Shown piece after piece: positions 1-10,520 of a stretch of 64,000 bases of DNA. The notes under the pieces are model-generated. The model saw only the letters and a program-made list of their open reading frames with translations. It did no database searches and was not told the origin of the DNA. This DNA is from Aspergillus flavus. Lineage: Eukaryota > Ascomycota > Eurotiomycetes > Eurotiales > Aspergillaceae. The position numbers and the translations under genes were made by a program. Each line of letters begins with the position of its first letter. Within the stretch, counting starts at the first letter, position 1. The DNA is taken from positions 1,054,001 through 1,118,000 of the forward strand of contig NC_092404.1 in NCBI RefSeq assembly GCF_009017415.1, in the 5' to 3' direction.

Positions 1-729
1 ATCAGGTGCTACGACCCGACTATAGAAGTTCAGCGTTAGACCTCTCCAGCCTGCTCGGACGGATAGTCTCTGCGGGAGCTTGTCTCCCAATGCTCGACTC
101 TCCAATTCAGTCGGCAGAGTGTGGCTATGGAAGACGGTGCGGGCGTCCCAGAGTCCCGGGACGAGGTGGTACTTGATGAAGGCGCGGATGAGCTCCTTGG
201 GCGGTTTGTGGTCGTCATGGTGCGGGATCTTCTCGAATGCGTCGTCTGTGGGCGCGAAGAAAGTGTGGTTTGCTTCTGTCGAGTTGAGGAGATGGACTAG
301 TTCCTCGTCTTCTTTGATAAGCTTCGCCAGGATGGTGGTGTATTTGCTTTCAGTGATGAGCTCGTAGATGGTCTTGTCGGAGGGCGGGTGGTGTGGGGGA
401 TGTAGTTGGGAGAAGGGAGGCAGCTCGGTGATGTCCAAGGGGAAGTATTCTGCGTCGTCATAGTCGTCATCGTCGAAGTAGTCGTAGTCGTAGTCTTCTG
501 CGTCTACTGTGTCAAAGATCGGGGGGAGGATGTCGTCTAGGCGACTGTTTTGTATTTCGGATGCGGCGTCCAATAGTGAGAGTTGAAGGAGGTAATCGTC
601 GAGGGCGGCCTTATCGTTTACGTCTATGTTGTTGAGGTCGAGGTCTTTTAGGGCTTGTTGGGAGGTGGGAATGAATAAGGCCGAGGAGAGAGTGGCGGTT
701 GCTGCCACCGTCCAGAGATGGACCTTCAT
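1..729 (-). CDS. FAS1 (fasciclin) domain secreted protein, 3' part missing
   Basis: The reading frame opens at an ATG (727-729) and stays open to the window edge, so the C-terminus lies outside. The first ~18 residues (MKVHLWTVAATATLSSAL) look like a signal peptide. A leader region follows, with a very acidic Asp/Tyr stretch encoded near 440-500, and then a fasciclin fold. That fold is recognisable from the KTIYELI...YTTILAKLI start and the hallmark TFFAPTDDAF near residue 155. Fungal FAS1 proteins are secreted or cell-surface proteins usually linked to adhesion or the cell wall; the exact role here is unknown. At least 243 residues are present, and no intron is needed in the visible part. 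A second FAS1 domain may follow beyond the edge. Confidence 0.8.
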   Translation of the reverse strand, partial: MKVHLWTVAATATLSSALFIPTSQQALKDLDLNNIDVNDKAALDDYLLQLSLLDAASEIQNSRLDDILPPIFDTVDAEDYDYDYFDDDDYDDAEYFPLDITELPPFSQLHPPHHPPSDKTIYELITESKYTTILAKLIKEDEELVHLLNSTEANHTFFAPTDDAFEKIPHHDDHKPPKELIRAFIKYHLVPGLWDARTVFHSHTLPTELESRALGDKLPQRLSVRAGWRGLTLNFYSRVVAPD

Positions 730-1509
730 GGTGATTCGATTTTAGTATCACTTAGGGTATCGGGATAAACACGATAAGGGAGGATGGGTGCGGGATCAAC
801 GTAGCTAGTACACGGGTGTTGAGCTGTATTTATGCTGGGATATAGGCTGCCGATTAGATATAATAAGCACCAGCGTTAGACTTTCCAGCCGAGCCGATTG
901 ATCAGGATCCTTGAATAAGTCCACCTTGAGCTGTCCAATCTGCGACGGTCTAGAGCATTCGTAATCGTATTCGTGACCGAAAATGTGATTTAGCTCTGAG
1001 ATTCATGACGCTAGCTTACTGTCATATAACATGATGTCACGGGCTTAGCACGGTCACGCCATGTGGAGGATATCTTAGTGATCCAACGTTTGGTAGAACA
1101 AAAGCTACGCGGATGAATAATGCCATGGTTTTCATGACTCGTGATTCATTATTTTAATTTTGCGTTTAACTGCGCTTCCGACCATTCGCTTTCACACGCT
1201 TCATATTATGAACAACCAAAGGCGGAGATACTACTCGACCTCATAGTTCAAGTGGATACACCAGCATCGGCCTTTGCGGAAATAGATAAAGACTCGCCAT
1301 GTGGGGAGCTAGCAAGTTGGGAAATAGAGGGGATGGTTAAATAAGTAGACTGACACCAGTCCAAACATGCAAATGTCAATAGAGTAAATTCCGCAATTGC
1401 TGTGATTGGTATCGCATGAGAGTAGGGAACTCGTCTTGAAATCCTCAAAGACCAGATGCAAGACTGGTAGTCAAGAATGGCCAGTGCTGTCCGTCGTATG
1501 AGAGTTCGC
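730..1509. other. Intergenic spacer, no gene seen
   Basis: This lies upstream of the FAS1 gene and downstream of the Lsm7 gene. The only reading frames are short and look like chance; a 67-codon one begins with GTG. It presumably holds the FAS1 promoter, but I see no clear motif. Confidence 0.5.
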
Positions 1510-2047
1510 TTACTCCTCCGCTTGCACGAAGGGGTTGGCAATCTCTTCACTGCCATCGGCAGGAGAGATGAGTACAATGATAGTACCACGAGCAACGATC
1601 AAACCAAGAGAACGAGTATTCTCGTTGCCCTCGTCATCTATTTACAGGCCGTTAGAGTTAAGTAGAGAGGTAGTGGACAAGTACTAGAGCCACATACCGC
1701 GCATAGATTCCTTGACATCATCGAGAACCAGGTTCATCAGTTGGTCAAATCCCTTCAGCGTGCCGACGACTGTACTGGTCAGTGGATCCAAAAAAGTAAA
1801 AAAAAAAAGAAAAATATAAAACTGATATGACAGGAGTGGACCTACCTTCTCTGCCACCATTGAACTTCACCCGAACTTCCTTATCCATATACTTGCTGAG
1901 GTCGAGGATGTTTTCCTTTTTGGGCTTCTCCTGCTGCTGTGCACCGCCACTGGCACCGCCACTTTTGGCATGACCGCCACGGCCGCCAGACCTGTCATGG
2001 CCTCCGCCGCGGCCACGACCTCCACGGAAAGATCCTCGTTCGGACAT
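1510..2047 (-). CDS. LSM7: U6 snRNA-associated Sm-like protein LSm7
   Basis: Three exons (2047-1846, 1769-1698, 1637-1510) join in phase into 133 residues. The product starts MSERGSFRGG, with an RGG/Gly-rich N-terminal tail, then carries the Sm fold. The Sm1 motif runs from ENILDLSKYMDKEVRVKFNG through EVVGTLKGFDQLMNLVLDD, and Sm2 is LGLIVARGTIIVLISP. LSm7 is a ring subunit of both Lsm2-8 (nuclear, U6 snRNA stability and splicing) and Lsm1-7 (cytoplasmic, decapping and mRNA decay). An upstream in-frame TTG at 2062 is not a credible start. Introns are 76 and 60 nt with normal GT-AG ends. The RGG tail is longer than in yeast, as in other filamentous fungi. Confidence 0.92.
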
Positions 2048-4316
2048 GCTTGGCTGGGACAAAGTTTTTTTGTTTTTTTATTTTTTTGTGGTTTTTATTT
2101 GTTGATTTATTTCCTCGGTTATAATATAGAGAGGGGAAAAGATAGTAAGACAAGAGAGGGGAACCGATGAGGGGAATTGTCTAGAATTGCAATGGGTGGG
2201 TGCGTGAGAGAGACCGGATCCCACTTTGGACTTGGTTGGTCCGTCAAATTGCAGGAAAGGATGGGGTGGAAGGGGGACGGGTGTATGAGGGATTTTCGAG
2301 GAGGGGCCAATTCAGTAAGTCAGCGGCAAGAGAACAGATGTGCTGTGCCTCTGTGGTTCAACAATAATAGCAGCAACAGTAGGACAGCGGCAGGCAAGGT
2401 AGCCGTGAGAGGGAACCGTGAAGTCACGGGAACGGACTTCTAAGCACCGCCCAGAAAAAAAAAGAAAAAGCAAAAAGGAAAAAAACTCTGATAACACACA
2501 ATTACTGCGCGTCACACGGACGGTGACCATACCTTACTCCCGTCCCGTACTAGTGTGTATGGAATCCAGTCCACATGGGTCCTAAGAGGACAGTGGAGTG
2601 GACGGCCAGCGTCGGCCTTTACCCAATGGAGGTCGAGCTTAGGCAGCACCCTTACGAGCGGAGCGGCAAGTTGGGTTGGTGTCGGAGAATGGGACCTTCC
2701 ATTTGTACCGGTATCGACCAAGTATGTACATCCACACTCGACCATTATCCTCCGTTTGGTGTTGGGGCGCCTCCGAGTGACACCTCGAAGAAAAGAAGGG
2801 GGGAAAACAGGTTTTTGTTACTATTTATCAATCGAAGAATTTCCATATGGGCCTCATCACGGATGACCCTGGAATCTTAGGTTGTCATTGTACTACCGAT
2901 AGGCCGGTCATGCAAGGGGTTTCAGAATTTGGTCCCTCGGCTGGTATCTTTCCTCCTATCTGATATGGACTGATGCAATCAGAAGGGATTATAACATAAG
3001 CCCCATCAAACTTCGGGAAAATAGCGGTATATCTTTTCTACCCTGGTCCTAAAATTCCAATCCGATGCGGATCATAATGATAATAATAATAACATTGTGC
3101 TCGGGAGTCAAAAAGCAATCTCTCAATAATAAGATCTCAATTCATCAGTCAAAGAATAAAAGAAAATGGCTCAAGATGCTCTCCTAGGCTGCCGGTAAGA
3201 TTGAGTACCAAGTAGAAACGGGTATGGAAGGTGACGAGTTCAGTTCCGAGCTCCCGGGCCACACCGAATGGACGGCGGAAGAGACCGGCGGGACTCCGCC
3301 CGCTACGTGCTGGGCTGCCTAAGGCGCTAAAGGTACTCTCATCTACCTTGTCTTGACGGGAACTGCGACTAAGAGGGATCGGGTTAGATGAGACTTTCAA
3401 GGATCGCCCAATCCCCGGCTGTGGGTTCGGGTCCATTCAGTCCAGCCATTCATCGTGTCCCACTCGGCATCATCGAACCTTACGGGAGGGGAGGAAAAGA
3501 TTGAAGGAAGAGAGCTTTTGCGTTCCGCTCACCGTCAGCCACTGCTCCGTTGGTAGTATCATTGGGTGTTTTGTTTCGCTCATGTCCTTTCCCCAGTACT
3601 TTCACTGGATGAGAGTTGTCCTGACTACTATCTTCCATTCCAAGTCAGGAACGGAAGTGATTGGGTTGAATGACAATTCAATTCCCAGTCACACCTAAAG
3701 ATAACCAATATTGATTGAACGAACGCGATATTTCCCAGGAGAAACTTAACCTACCAAACGGCTATTCCGTTCCGTCCGCCTTTTTTTTTCTCCTTCAATC
3801 TCTTGCGCCATATATACGCCTCCCGTGAGCTTCCTTTCCTCTCCCCAGCATCCGCTCTCTCCCTTTCCCCTCCCCAACATCTTCTCTCTCCCTTTCCTCC
3901 CTCTCCCCTCCTCTTCTTCCGCATCTCGGTGCGCGTATCCTGGCCTGTTCATTACACCTTTTCTCTTCCTTTCTCTTTGTGTATTATTTTTCTCGACTTT
4001 CTTCCCCGAACCCCAGATTCGTTGGGGTAACTCTTATTGTCATTACCTAACTTGAACGGGCACGAGTGGCTGAACTTGCAACCCGCACCGCTGGAGCCTG
4101 AGTCCCTCCGCCATCGGCTGCACTTCTTTCGTCCACGTTCTCGTTACTCAATCGCCCTGGAATCGCTTAATAATTTTCCCTTTGCGCTTCTGACGCCATC
4201 TTCCACGAGTCATTGGCGCTGTCTTTTTCTTTTCTTTTCTTTTTTTTCTTATTGTATTTAGTCAATCCGCTTCGTGACTCGTGCGCCTCCCCGGCTCACT
4301 TTCTCTTCCGCACGCC
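2048..4316. other. Large divergent intergenic region between LSM7 and the Zn2Cys6 gene
   Basis: About 2.3 kb without a credible coding gene; the frames present are short and unlike any family I know. It should hold both promoters and a long 5' leader for the rightward gene. The part nearest that gene is strongly pyrimidine-rich. Confidence 0.5.
3808..3930 (+). promoter_or_regulatory. TATA-like box and CT-rich promoter tract
   Basis: A TATATA element near 3811 is followed by about 90 nt of nearly pure C/T on the + strand. CT-rich tracts just upstream of transcription starts are common in well-expressed Aspergillus genes. It sits about 390-500 nt upstream of the Zn2Cys6 ATG, which implies a long 5' leader. 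Confidence 0.45.
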
Positions 4317-6299
4317 ATGGAGTCCAGGACAGCGACGGCAGAGCCGTCTAGCAAGCGACCTCGATCGCCGTCCGGCGATTTCCCTCCCATCGCTTCTAAA
4401 GTCCCCAAAACACATTCGAACCACCTGCAGATCAACTACTTGGCGCGTCAGTATCCGGATAATCTCCCACTGGTCTCCATCGATGATACGATGCCCGCGA
4501 TCATACACCTGATCGGTGAATATGACGGAGTTCTCCATCGCCACGAGAGTATCGCTGGAAATTTGGGTGCATGCCCTTTGGGACCCATTCTGATCAAGCG
4601 CTTTGAGCGCCTTTTCGATGGCCCTCCCCGCGTGCTCAAATCGCACGGCAAAGACTCTCCCAACATCACCTGGCTGGACGTAGTGGAGTTCGCCAAGAAC
4701 AAGCCTGAGCAGTTCAATCTGGAGAAGACCCGCAATGGTGTGCGAGTCTGTCAATTCTACACCAAGCAGTGTCGGGTGGAGATCAGCGAAGAAGACTTCG
4801 TGCTGATTGCGTCGGGAATGCCGCAGAAAATGATCCCCCCGCAGCCAATTATCGAGGATGAGGAGAAGGAGTTAGGCGCGTTAGAGATTTTGGAGAAAAA
4901 CCTCCAACAAATTATTCAGGTCGCAGACCAAGGTGAGTTTCCAGGCAAAGCGATGTGTATATCTGCCGGTGCTAACCGCTCGCCTCGTCTAGTGTCCGCG
5001 CGAGCGAGACAACTTAATCATCGTCTCAAAAACCGAAGAACAGCGATTGTCACCCGCCGAGAGAATGATCTATCTCTTCATTCGCAGTCGCAGTCGCAGC
5101 CGCAGTCGCAGTCGCAGCAGCAACAGCAACAGCATCGCTCCATCAGCCCGGTTTGGCGCGACGCCAATGGAAGTCAGCATCCGCTGAACGGCAGCAGTCA
5201 CTCGAACACCGGGTCTCCCTCCACCGGCTTCGTTGCGGTTAACACCGGCCGGCCCGGTGGGGAACCTACAACTGAAGATAATGCGCTGTCTCAACAATTC
5301 ATGTTCTCGCACTCCAACACAGATAATGTCACCATTATCAATGGGACCTCCATCAAAGGCGCATCTCCGACAACGCGCGCGGAGCTGATGAAGAAGTTCT
5401 TCACTACCCAAGACCGACAATCTCGCAGCTATGAAGAAGGAACTGGGTCTCAAAACCGCCAGTCATCCCGGCCACGGCCACGGGCGTCGGATGCGACAGA
5501 GTACAATATGTACACCCCCACCGCGGCCACAGTTGCCATCCCCAACACGCCATCATCGCTACTTCCTCCGCCCAAGTCCCACCACCATGAGAAGGACGAC
5601 GGCGGCCCGTTCAAGATGGAGATGGTTGCCCGCATGGAGGAGCTGCAACGCGGCGAACGCATACTGCCCCCATGTGATCGGTGTCGTCGCCTCCACATGG
5701 ATTGCTTGAAGAACCTTACAGCATGCATGGGCTGCACGAAAAAGCATGCCAAGTGTTCTTGGAAGGATGTCAAAGCGGAGGAGCTACAGGAGTCCCGTGA
5801 GCCCCGTGAGCCACGCCCTGATCCAATGGCACGGGAGCGACCGGAGAGTTTGACCCCGAAAGAGTCCTTGCCGACGACCACAGCACCGGCACCGATGGCG
5901 CCATCTATATCTTCTGTGCCCACGCCCCCTTCAGCTGCAGTGGTGCCCGAAATCGATCGTCACCGAGAGATTGAGTACAACGTGCGCAGGGAGTCCGCTC
6001 CGACAGCGGGCCCCATACCTGGGGCTCCACTCGGCAAGGAGCCGTCGCCCCGCCGGGCGATGAGTGAGATCCGAGGCGGCTCCTTAAGTCATGACCGGCA
6101 TATCGGTATCAACCGCAATACCAACCCAGCCGCCGAGGATGATGACCCAGATGCCAACCAACGGCTGATGCAGGCGATCCTCGACACGGTTGACCACCAC
6201 GCGCGGGCCGCAGCCGCGGCGAAAGAGGGCGGACAACCGATGACTGAGCGTGAACGCGAGCAAGAACGAGACCGAGACCGGAAACTGGTGAAAGCTTAG
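4317..6299 (+). CDS. Zn2Cys6-motif putative transcription regulator with Gln-rich linker
   Basis: Two exons (4317-4932, 4993-6299) give 640 residues. The 60 nt intron is a multiple of three and has no stop, so a plain ORF reads through it; GTGAGT, a GCTAAC branch site and TAG show it is an intron. An in-frame GTG further upstream is not the start. The conserved N-terminal ~200 residues match no domain I can name. A Ser/Gln-Pro tract follows (encoded near 5086-5132). A binuclear cluster then shows the exact spacing C-x2-C-x6-C-x6-C-x2-C-x6-C (CDRCRR...CSW, encoded 5671-5763), and the charged C-terminus ends in an Arg/Glu-rich helix. The cluster is central to C-terminal rather than N-terminal, unlike Gal4-type factors. 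It is probably nuclear; targets are unknown. Confidence 0.8.
   Translation: MESRTATAEPSSKRPRSPSGDFPPIASKVPKTHSNHLQINYLARQYPDNLPLVSIDDTMPAIIHLIGEYDGVLHRHESIAGNLGACPLGPILIKRFERLFDGPPRVLKSHGKDSPNITWLDVVEFAKNKPEQFNLEKTRNGVRVCQFYTKQCRVEISEEDFVLIASGMPQKMIPPQPIIEDEEKELGALEILEKNLQQIIQVADQGEFPGKAMCISAGANRSPRLVSARARQLNHRLKNRRTAIVTRRENDLSLHSQSQSQPQSQSQQQQQQHRSISPVWRDANGSQHPLNGSSHSNTGSPSTGFVAVNTGRPGGEPTTEDNALSQQFMFSHSNTDNVTIINGTSIKGASPTTRAELMKKFFTTQDRQSRSYEEGTGSQNRQSSRPRPRASDATEYNMYTPTAATVAIPNTPSSLLPPPKSHHHEKDDGGPFKMEMVARMEELQRGERILPPCDRCRRLHMDCLKNLTACMGCTKKHAKCSWKDVKAEELQESREPREPRPDPMARERPESLTPKESLPTTTAPAPMAPSISSVPTPPSAAVVPEIDRHREIEYNVRRESAPTAGPIPGAPLGKEPSPRRAMSEIRGGSLSHDRHIGINRNTNPAAEDDDPDANQRLMQAILDTVDHHARAAAAAKEGGQPMTEREREQERDRDRKLVKA
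5086..5132 (+). repeat. CAG/CAR microsatellite encoding Ser-Gln/poly-Gln
   Basis: Repeats of tcgcag followed by cagcaacag encode alternating Ser-Gln and then a run of Gln within the Zn2Cys6 protein. It is likely length-polymorphic. Confidence 0.8.
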
Positions 6300-6871
6300 T
6301 TTCTTCTTTCTCTTTTCTTCCTGTTTTAGCCTTGCATTTTTGTGGGAAATTCATGTCATGTAGCATGGGCTGTGGGGTTTATAAGGGTGTTATCTATTGT
6401 GTCCATGCTTTGTACTACTTGAGCGTTTTAGCGGATATCCTAGTGGTTTAGTTCCTCTCGTGTTGGGCATATTGCATATATGAACAGATTGGCATGCTTC
6501 TTTGGACAACACAGCATTTACTATATAATATATCAGAGCTCTGGCAGGTTTTGCAAGGGCTATACATCTTCCAAGCCTTCATTCGGTCACCCAAATCCTA
6601 TTTCTCTTAAGGTTAAGATCTTTCTACATCAGTCTGTTATGAACCCTTATCTTTAAGGCCACAGTGAGCGGGGCGCCAGATCTGGCTCCCACTGCTCCAA
6701 CTGCGGGATACAAATACTACCCCCACCTACTATTTAATCAACAGACTCGGTTACAATAACACCCATTGTCCACCAGGGAGACGGCTAGGCCAAAACAAGA
6801 AAAGACTCTCTTCAAGTATACTATACAGAAATTCTCTTTCTCGACCCCCATCCCCCAAACAATATAAGACA
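6300..6871. other. Intergenic, 3' UTR of the Zn2Cys6 gene and promoter of the methyltransferase
   Basis: No gene was seen. The first ~100 nt are T-rich and probably 3' UTR; there are no clear promoter motifs. Confidence 0.4.
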
Positions 6872-7816
6872 ATGCTCCGTTCGCGCCTACGGAACCTCCC
6901 CGCCCCGAGCGTCCCAGCACCAGATCTACACGAGGATCTCAACACTGAGATCAACGAGTCACCGGAGGATGTATTCGGGGCTTTCCGGTCGCAGCTCCTC
7001 CCAGAGGCCCTGGCCAGGAACTTCTCTATGGCACCCGCTGGGGCGACCTGAAGATCATGGTGCCCACGTACCCGAGCCTAGATGATAAACATTCAAACGA
7101 GAATGCTACAGATCAAGCAAATCAGGTCAACGAAGGCCGCGAGCTATTTGCCCATTACATATGGAACGCAGCCATAGTAGTGGCCGAAGGCGTCGAAGAC
7201 ACATATTATAGCCGCACGGGGCCACAGCCCGAGAAATCAAATTCGCATGAACTATGGCATGTAGAAGGCGAGAGTGTACTGGAGCTAGGCGCCGGTGAGT
7301 GGTCTCTTTTCTTCATAGACCTTCCATCCATCCATCCATCACGTCCAACTAACACCCCATCCAGGCGCCGCTCTCCCTTCACTCATCTGCGCACTGGCCA
7401 ACGCGGCCAAAGTCGTAGCAACAGACCATCCAGCCTCACCCGCCCTCACAGGCCCAATCGCCTTCAACATGTCCTCCAATCTCCCAGACCCATCCACCGC
7501 GCAGGTCTCTATCTACCCGCACGAATGGGGCGTGTTCACCGCCCCCTTCGCCCAGGAAAACAAGGGCGCCTTTACCCGCATCATCGCGGCAGATTGCTTC
7601 TGGCAGAAGTCGCAGCATGAGAGTCTCGCGCGTTCGATGGCGTGGTTCCTTGCTCCTGGTGGGAGAGTCTGGGTGGTGTCTGAGCCGCATTTGGGTCGTG
7701 CGGTTGTGGTGGGCTTTTTTGAGACGGTTTTGGCATTGGGGTTTGAGATTGAGGTGGTCTTTGAGAGGGATTTGATGTCTTATATTGAGTCGGGGGTTGA
7801 GGTGAGGAGGGAATGA
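6872..7816 (+). CDS. EFM7/NNT1-like protein N-terminal/lysine methyltransferase, apparent frameshift in 5' part
   Basis: The protein resembles the Efm7 (Nnt1) seven-beta-strand methyltransferases, which modify eEF1A using S-adenosylmethionine. Visible landmarks are RELFAHYIWNA (membership motif before the SAM site), SVLELGAGAALPSL (SAM-binding motif I, split by an intron at 7295-7364), VVATDHP (acidic ribose loop), IIAADCFW (motif II region), and a C-terminal VEEVFERD-like segment (EIEVVFERD). The N-terminal ~40 codons from ATG 6872 (PAPDLHEDL...SPEDVFGAF) are in one frame, while RGPGQELLYGTRWGDLKI from about 7000 on is in another. No intron of usual size joins them, and the first frame hits TGA at 7049. 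Either a one-base indel has broken the gene or the start is elsewhere. The decayed eEF1A-like gene next door is a curious neighbour. Confidence 0.65.
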
Positions 7817-8365
7817 GTGCCTGTTAGAGGGAGTTAGGAGGATCATTGGAGGCAGTGGTGTGTGATTGCTGTTTTGAAGTGGGGTGGGGGGTCTTGATTT
7901 TGGGGATATATGGGGGTTTTGGTGGATTGGGCGAACTATATGGTTGTTATGGTTATATTGATATTGGAGATTTGGACCCCCACCTGGGACTTGGGTGTGG
8001 TTTAAAATTTTGTTTGGTTTTGTAGATTGAAAGGGTAGATTTCTTGGTTGGTGAAGAAGGTAACTACGAAATGTAAATAGAATATTCGATTTGAGGTCTG
8101 GTGGACTTGATAGATGTGTTGATGGGCATCTGCCGTTTACCATGGGTACCTGGAGGCCTCTGCTCTGGATTTTATTTGTTTTTGTGCTGGAATATTCGTA
8201 GACTCGGGATGACAGGAAATTTTGGATGTACAAGATATGTAGAATGTAGAATAGAACAAATAGTAATAGAAAAATCACGCACTGACTAAGTGGGTGGTTG
8301 GTCCCTTATCCGAATCCGCCATTTCGTAAATACTAATGGGCTCTCATCTCGTCACAGCCGGCAGC
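7817..8365. other. Convergent intergenic region
   Basis: Strongly G/T-skewed on the + strand just after the methyltransferase stop. It holds the 3' ends of two convergent units and no gene that I can support. Confidence 0.4.
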
Positions 8366-9837
8366 CTAATCTGAGTAATTCTCGTGGTCATACTCGTCAC
8401 TCTCATCCTCGACGGTACCAAACTCGACGCTTTGGACGGTCCCAACACCGACAGTGCAGCTCCATTTACGAATAATGAAGCGTCCAAGACAGGGGTTTTT
8501 GCTGTAGGGCTCAACGCACATGGGCTTGGTGGGAACCATCTCGACAATGGCGCAGTCACCCACCTTGATAGAATCGGGTGACTGTTCGGTCGGCCTGCCA
8601 GTACGGCGGTCCTTCTTGTGCAGGATCATCGAGAGCGTACAGGGAATATGGGCAGTAAGGCAGTCTACAGCCGCGGTATAGCCAGGACTGATCTCGCCAG
8701 AGTGGCTCAGAATGATAACTTGGGCATTGAAGGAGGCAACACTCGCCGGGGGGTCATTGTTAGGATCACCAGCGACATAGCCGGGGCGGATCTCCTCCTC
8801 AACCTCTATGATATGAACGCTGACGTGTTCACCTGCATGACCTGCATGGAGCTCCTCGTCATTACGCTCGATAGATACCACTTCAGCAGTGATATTGGTC
8901 GGGGCGATGGTTAGCTCCATGCAGGCGTAATAGTTCCAGTCTCGATACGGCCGACCAGCAAAGTACCGATGTCGGGTACCTCTTTGACATCCCGGATGGG
9001 TAGACGTAAGGGCTTATTAGTAGCGTTGCGGTGCGACGGGGTTACCAAGGCGTCGATGGCATCAAACAAGGTTTTACCCTTCAGAACGCCGTACTTGGTC
9101 TCACTTGTCCAGCCCTTGAACCAGGGCATATTCTGAGACTCCTCCACTAGATTATCACCGTAGAGGCCAGAGATAGGGACGAAGGCCACTGCCTTAGGAT
9201 TATAGCCGATCTTTTTTATGAAATCGGAGGTCTCCTTGACAATCTCATTGAGGCAGTCATCGGTATACCTAGGTGTATCCATCTTATTCACGGCAACAAT
9301 AAGCTGGCGGACCCCTAGAGTATATGCAAGTACAAGGTGTTGACGACTTTGGCCACCTTGATCCACACCGGCCTCAAACTCACCATTGGTAGCAGAAGTG
9401 ACGAGGATCGCGCAGTCGGCCTGCGAGGCACCGGTGATCGTATTCTTAATCCCACGCTTACGTTCAGCCCTCAACTTCTCAATGGCCCATCCGTACTTGT
9501 ACGAGGGACCAGCTTCCTGTGGGGAATGGTTATCATGTGGCCTAACACCCGCACACAAGAGATCTGAAGACAGAGAAAGCATACTTCCGTACTCCGCGAT
9601 GGGATTTCCGCTGACCCTGCCGTACTGGTAGATCAGTTGATCTGCATCAGGAAAGTGAGTATGCTATCCGGCAGATGGAGCGGCACGGGCAGTCTGATAT
9701 ACCAGCGGTAGTGGACTTGCCGTGATCGAGGTGGCCGAGAAAGACGGCGGTGATGTGAGGCTTTTCCCTATTGCAGGCGGGGAATGGCCTAGCAACAGAC
9801 GAGGTGAAGTAAAAGTTGAGAGGCTGACTTACGACAT
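8366..9837 (-). pseudogene. Degenerate eEF1A-like (EF-1 alpha) gene
   Basis: The sequence is unmistakably eEF1A-derived: P-loop [40 protein letters not shown] (NKxD), [25 protein letters not shown], and in domain 3 KPMCVEPYSKNPCLGRF. Three damage points are visible. The stretch between RKRG and IKN is gone, removing the switch regions and the DAPGHRD (G3) motif. A missing base near 8920 shifts the frame in the P-G-M region and gives a stop after GTITPAWS. The C-terminal tail is acidic (EDESDEYDHEN) instead of Lys-rich. GT-AG introns at the 5' end (9768-9832, 9642-9702, ~9513-9584) are kept, so this is a decayed duplicate and not a retrocopy. The ATG at 9837 starts M-S-E-K-P-H, like normal MGKEK-H. 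Confidence 0.85.
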
Positions 9838-10195
9838 CGTGGCGGTTGAAAATGGGTTCTTGTAGTTCTCTGAAAGATACGAACAGATTCTTAAGGATGC
9901 TTGTTATAAGGTATGTACTATAACAGAGCCTGTACAGGTGCAAGAGCAAGAATGACAGCCAGGAATACATAAAGAGGGAGGTGTATGAGTGAATTGAGAC
10001 TTCAGGGTCAAAAGATAGAAGATTGTAGCAGTGGGGGAAATTTTGAGGGCAAATGCCCTAGTGGTGTTGGTCTCGACATTGATGCCGATCGAGGTCAAGG
10101 CCCCTCTAGTGAGGTCGTGCATGACTGCATGATCGGCTGAAAAGGAAGTGGGTCTCTATCGTACTAGTACGTACTCCGAGTAGAGTGTGATAGAT
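9838..10195. other. Intergenic, upstream of the eEF1A relic
   Basis: No gene was seen; there are only short frames without family resemblance. It would contain the ancestral eEF1A-like promoter. Confidence 0.35.
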
Positions 10196-10199
10196 ACGA

Positions 10200-10520
10200 C
10201 ACGGAGTGGATCTTCTCTCAATCTGCTCCAAATTTATAAGGTTTCGTCGTGTTGTTCGGTAATTGTTGAATCCAATGTTACTCTGCGATAACGTTTCGAT
10301 TGTGCGGAGCTGAGCTTTGATGGCTGCTGTCTGTAGGGCCTCTTCCTCTTCGATAATTTGAGTGACGCTTTTGATATCTCTGAGCTTGTCCTGGTATCAA
10401 CGGAGAAACGTAGATTGTTCTTTTTGACGTTTGTAGGCGTCGTTGAGTCGAAATATCGCCTTGAGAAGGGCCAGAATCGAAGCAGTGGCTGCTACGACAC
10501 TCTTGTATCATATTAGCGAT
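10200..10520 (-). pseudogene. Relic resembling the N-terminal helical domain of fungal STAND/NLR-type proteins
   Basis: The reverse strand reads VVAATASILALLKAIFRL, then NDAYKRQKEQSTFLR, a stop, then YQDKLRDIKSVTQIIEEEEAL and ALKAQLRTIETLSQ-like helices in the same frame. An amphipathic Ala/Val/Leu start followed by helical, charged segments is typical of the small N-terminal domain in front of fungal NACHT or similar STAND proteins. There is no downstream nucleotide-binding domain and one internal stop, so at best it is a fragment. The resemblance is weak and could be coincidental. Confidence 0.3.

Noticed and set aside
2555..2880. Overlapping ~100-codon frames in the LSM7/Zn2Cys6 spacer
   Set aside because: Two frames overlap with no codon bias or domain, and no splice or promoter support.
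4296..4754. 152-codon - strand frame
   Set aside because: Antisense shadow of the Zn2Cys6 gene's conserved N-terminal block.
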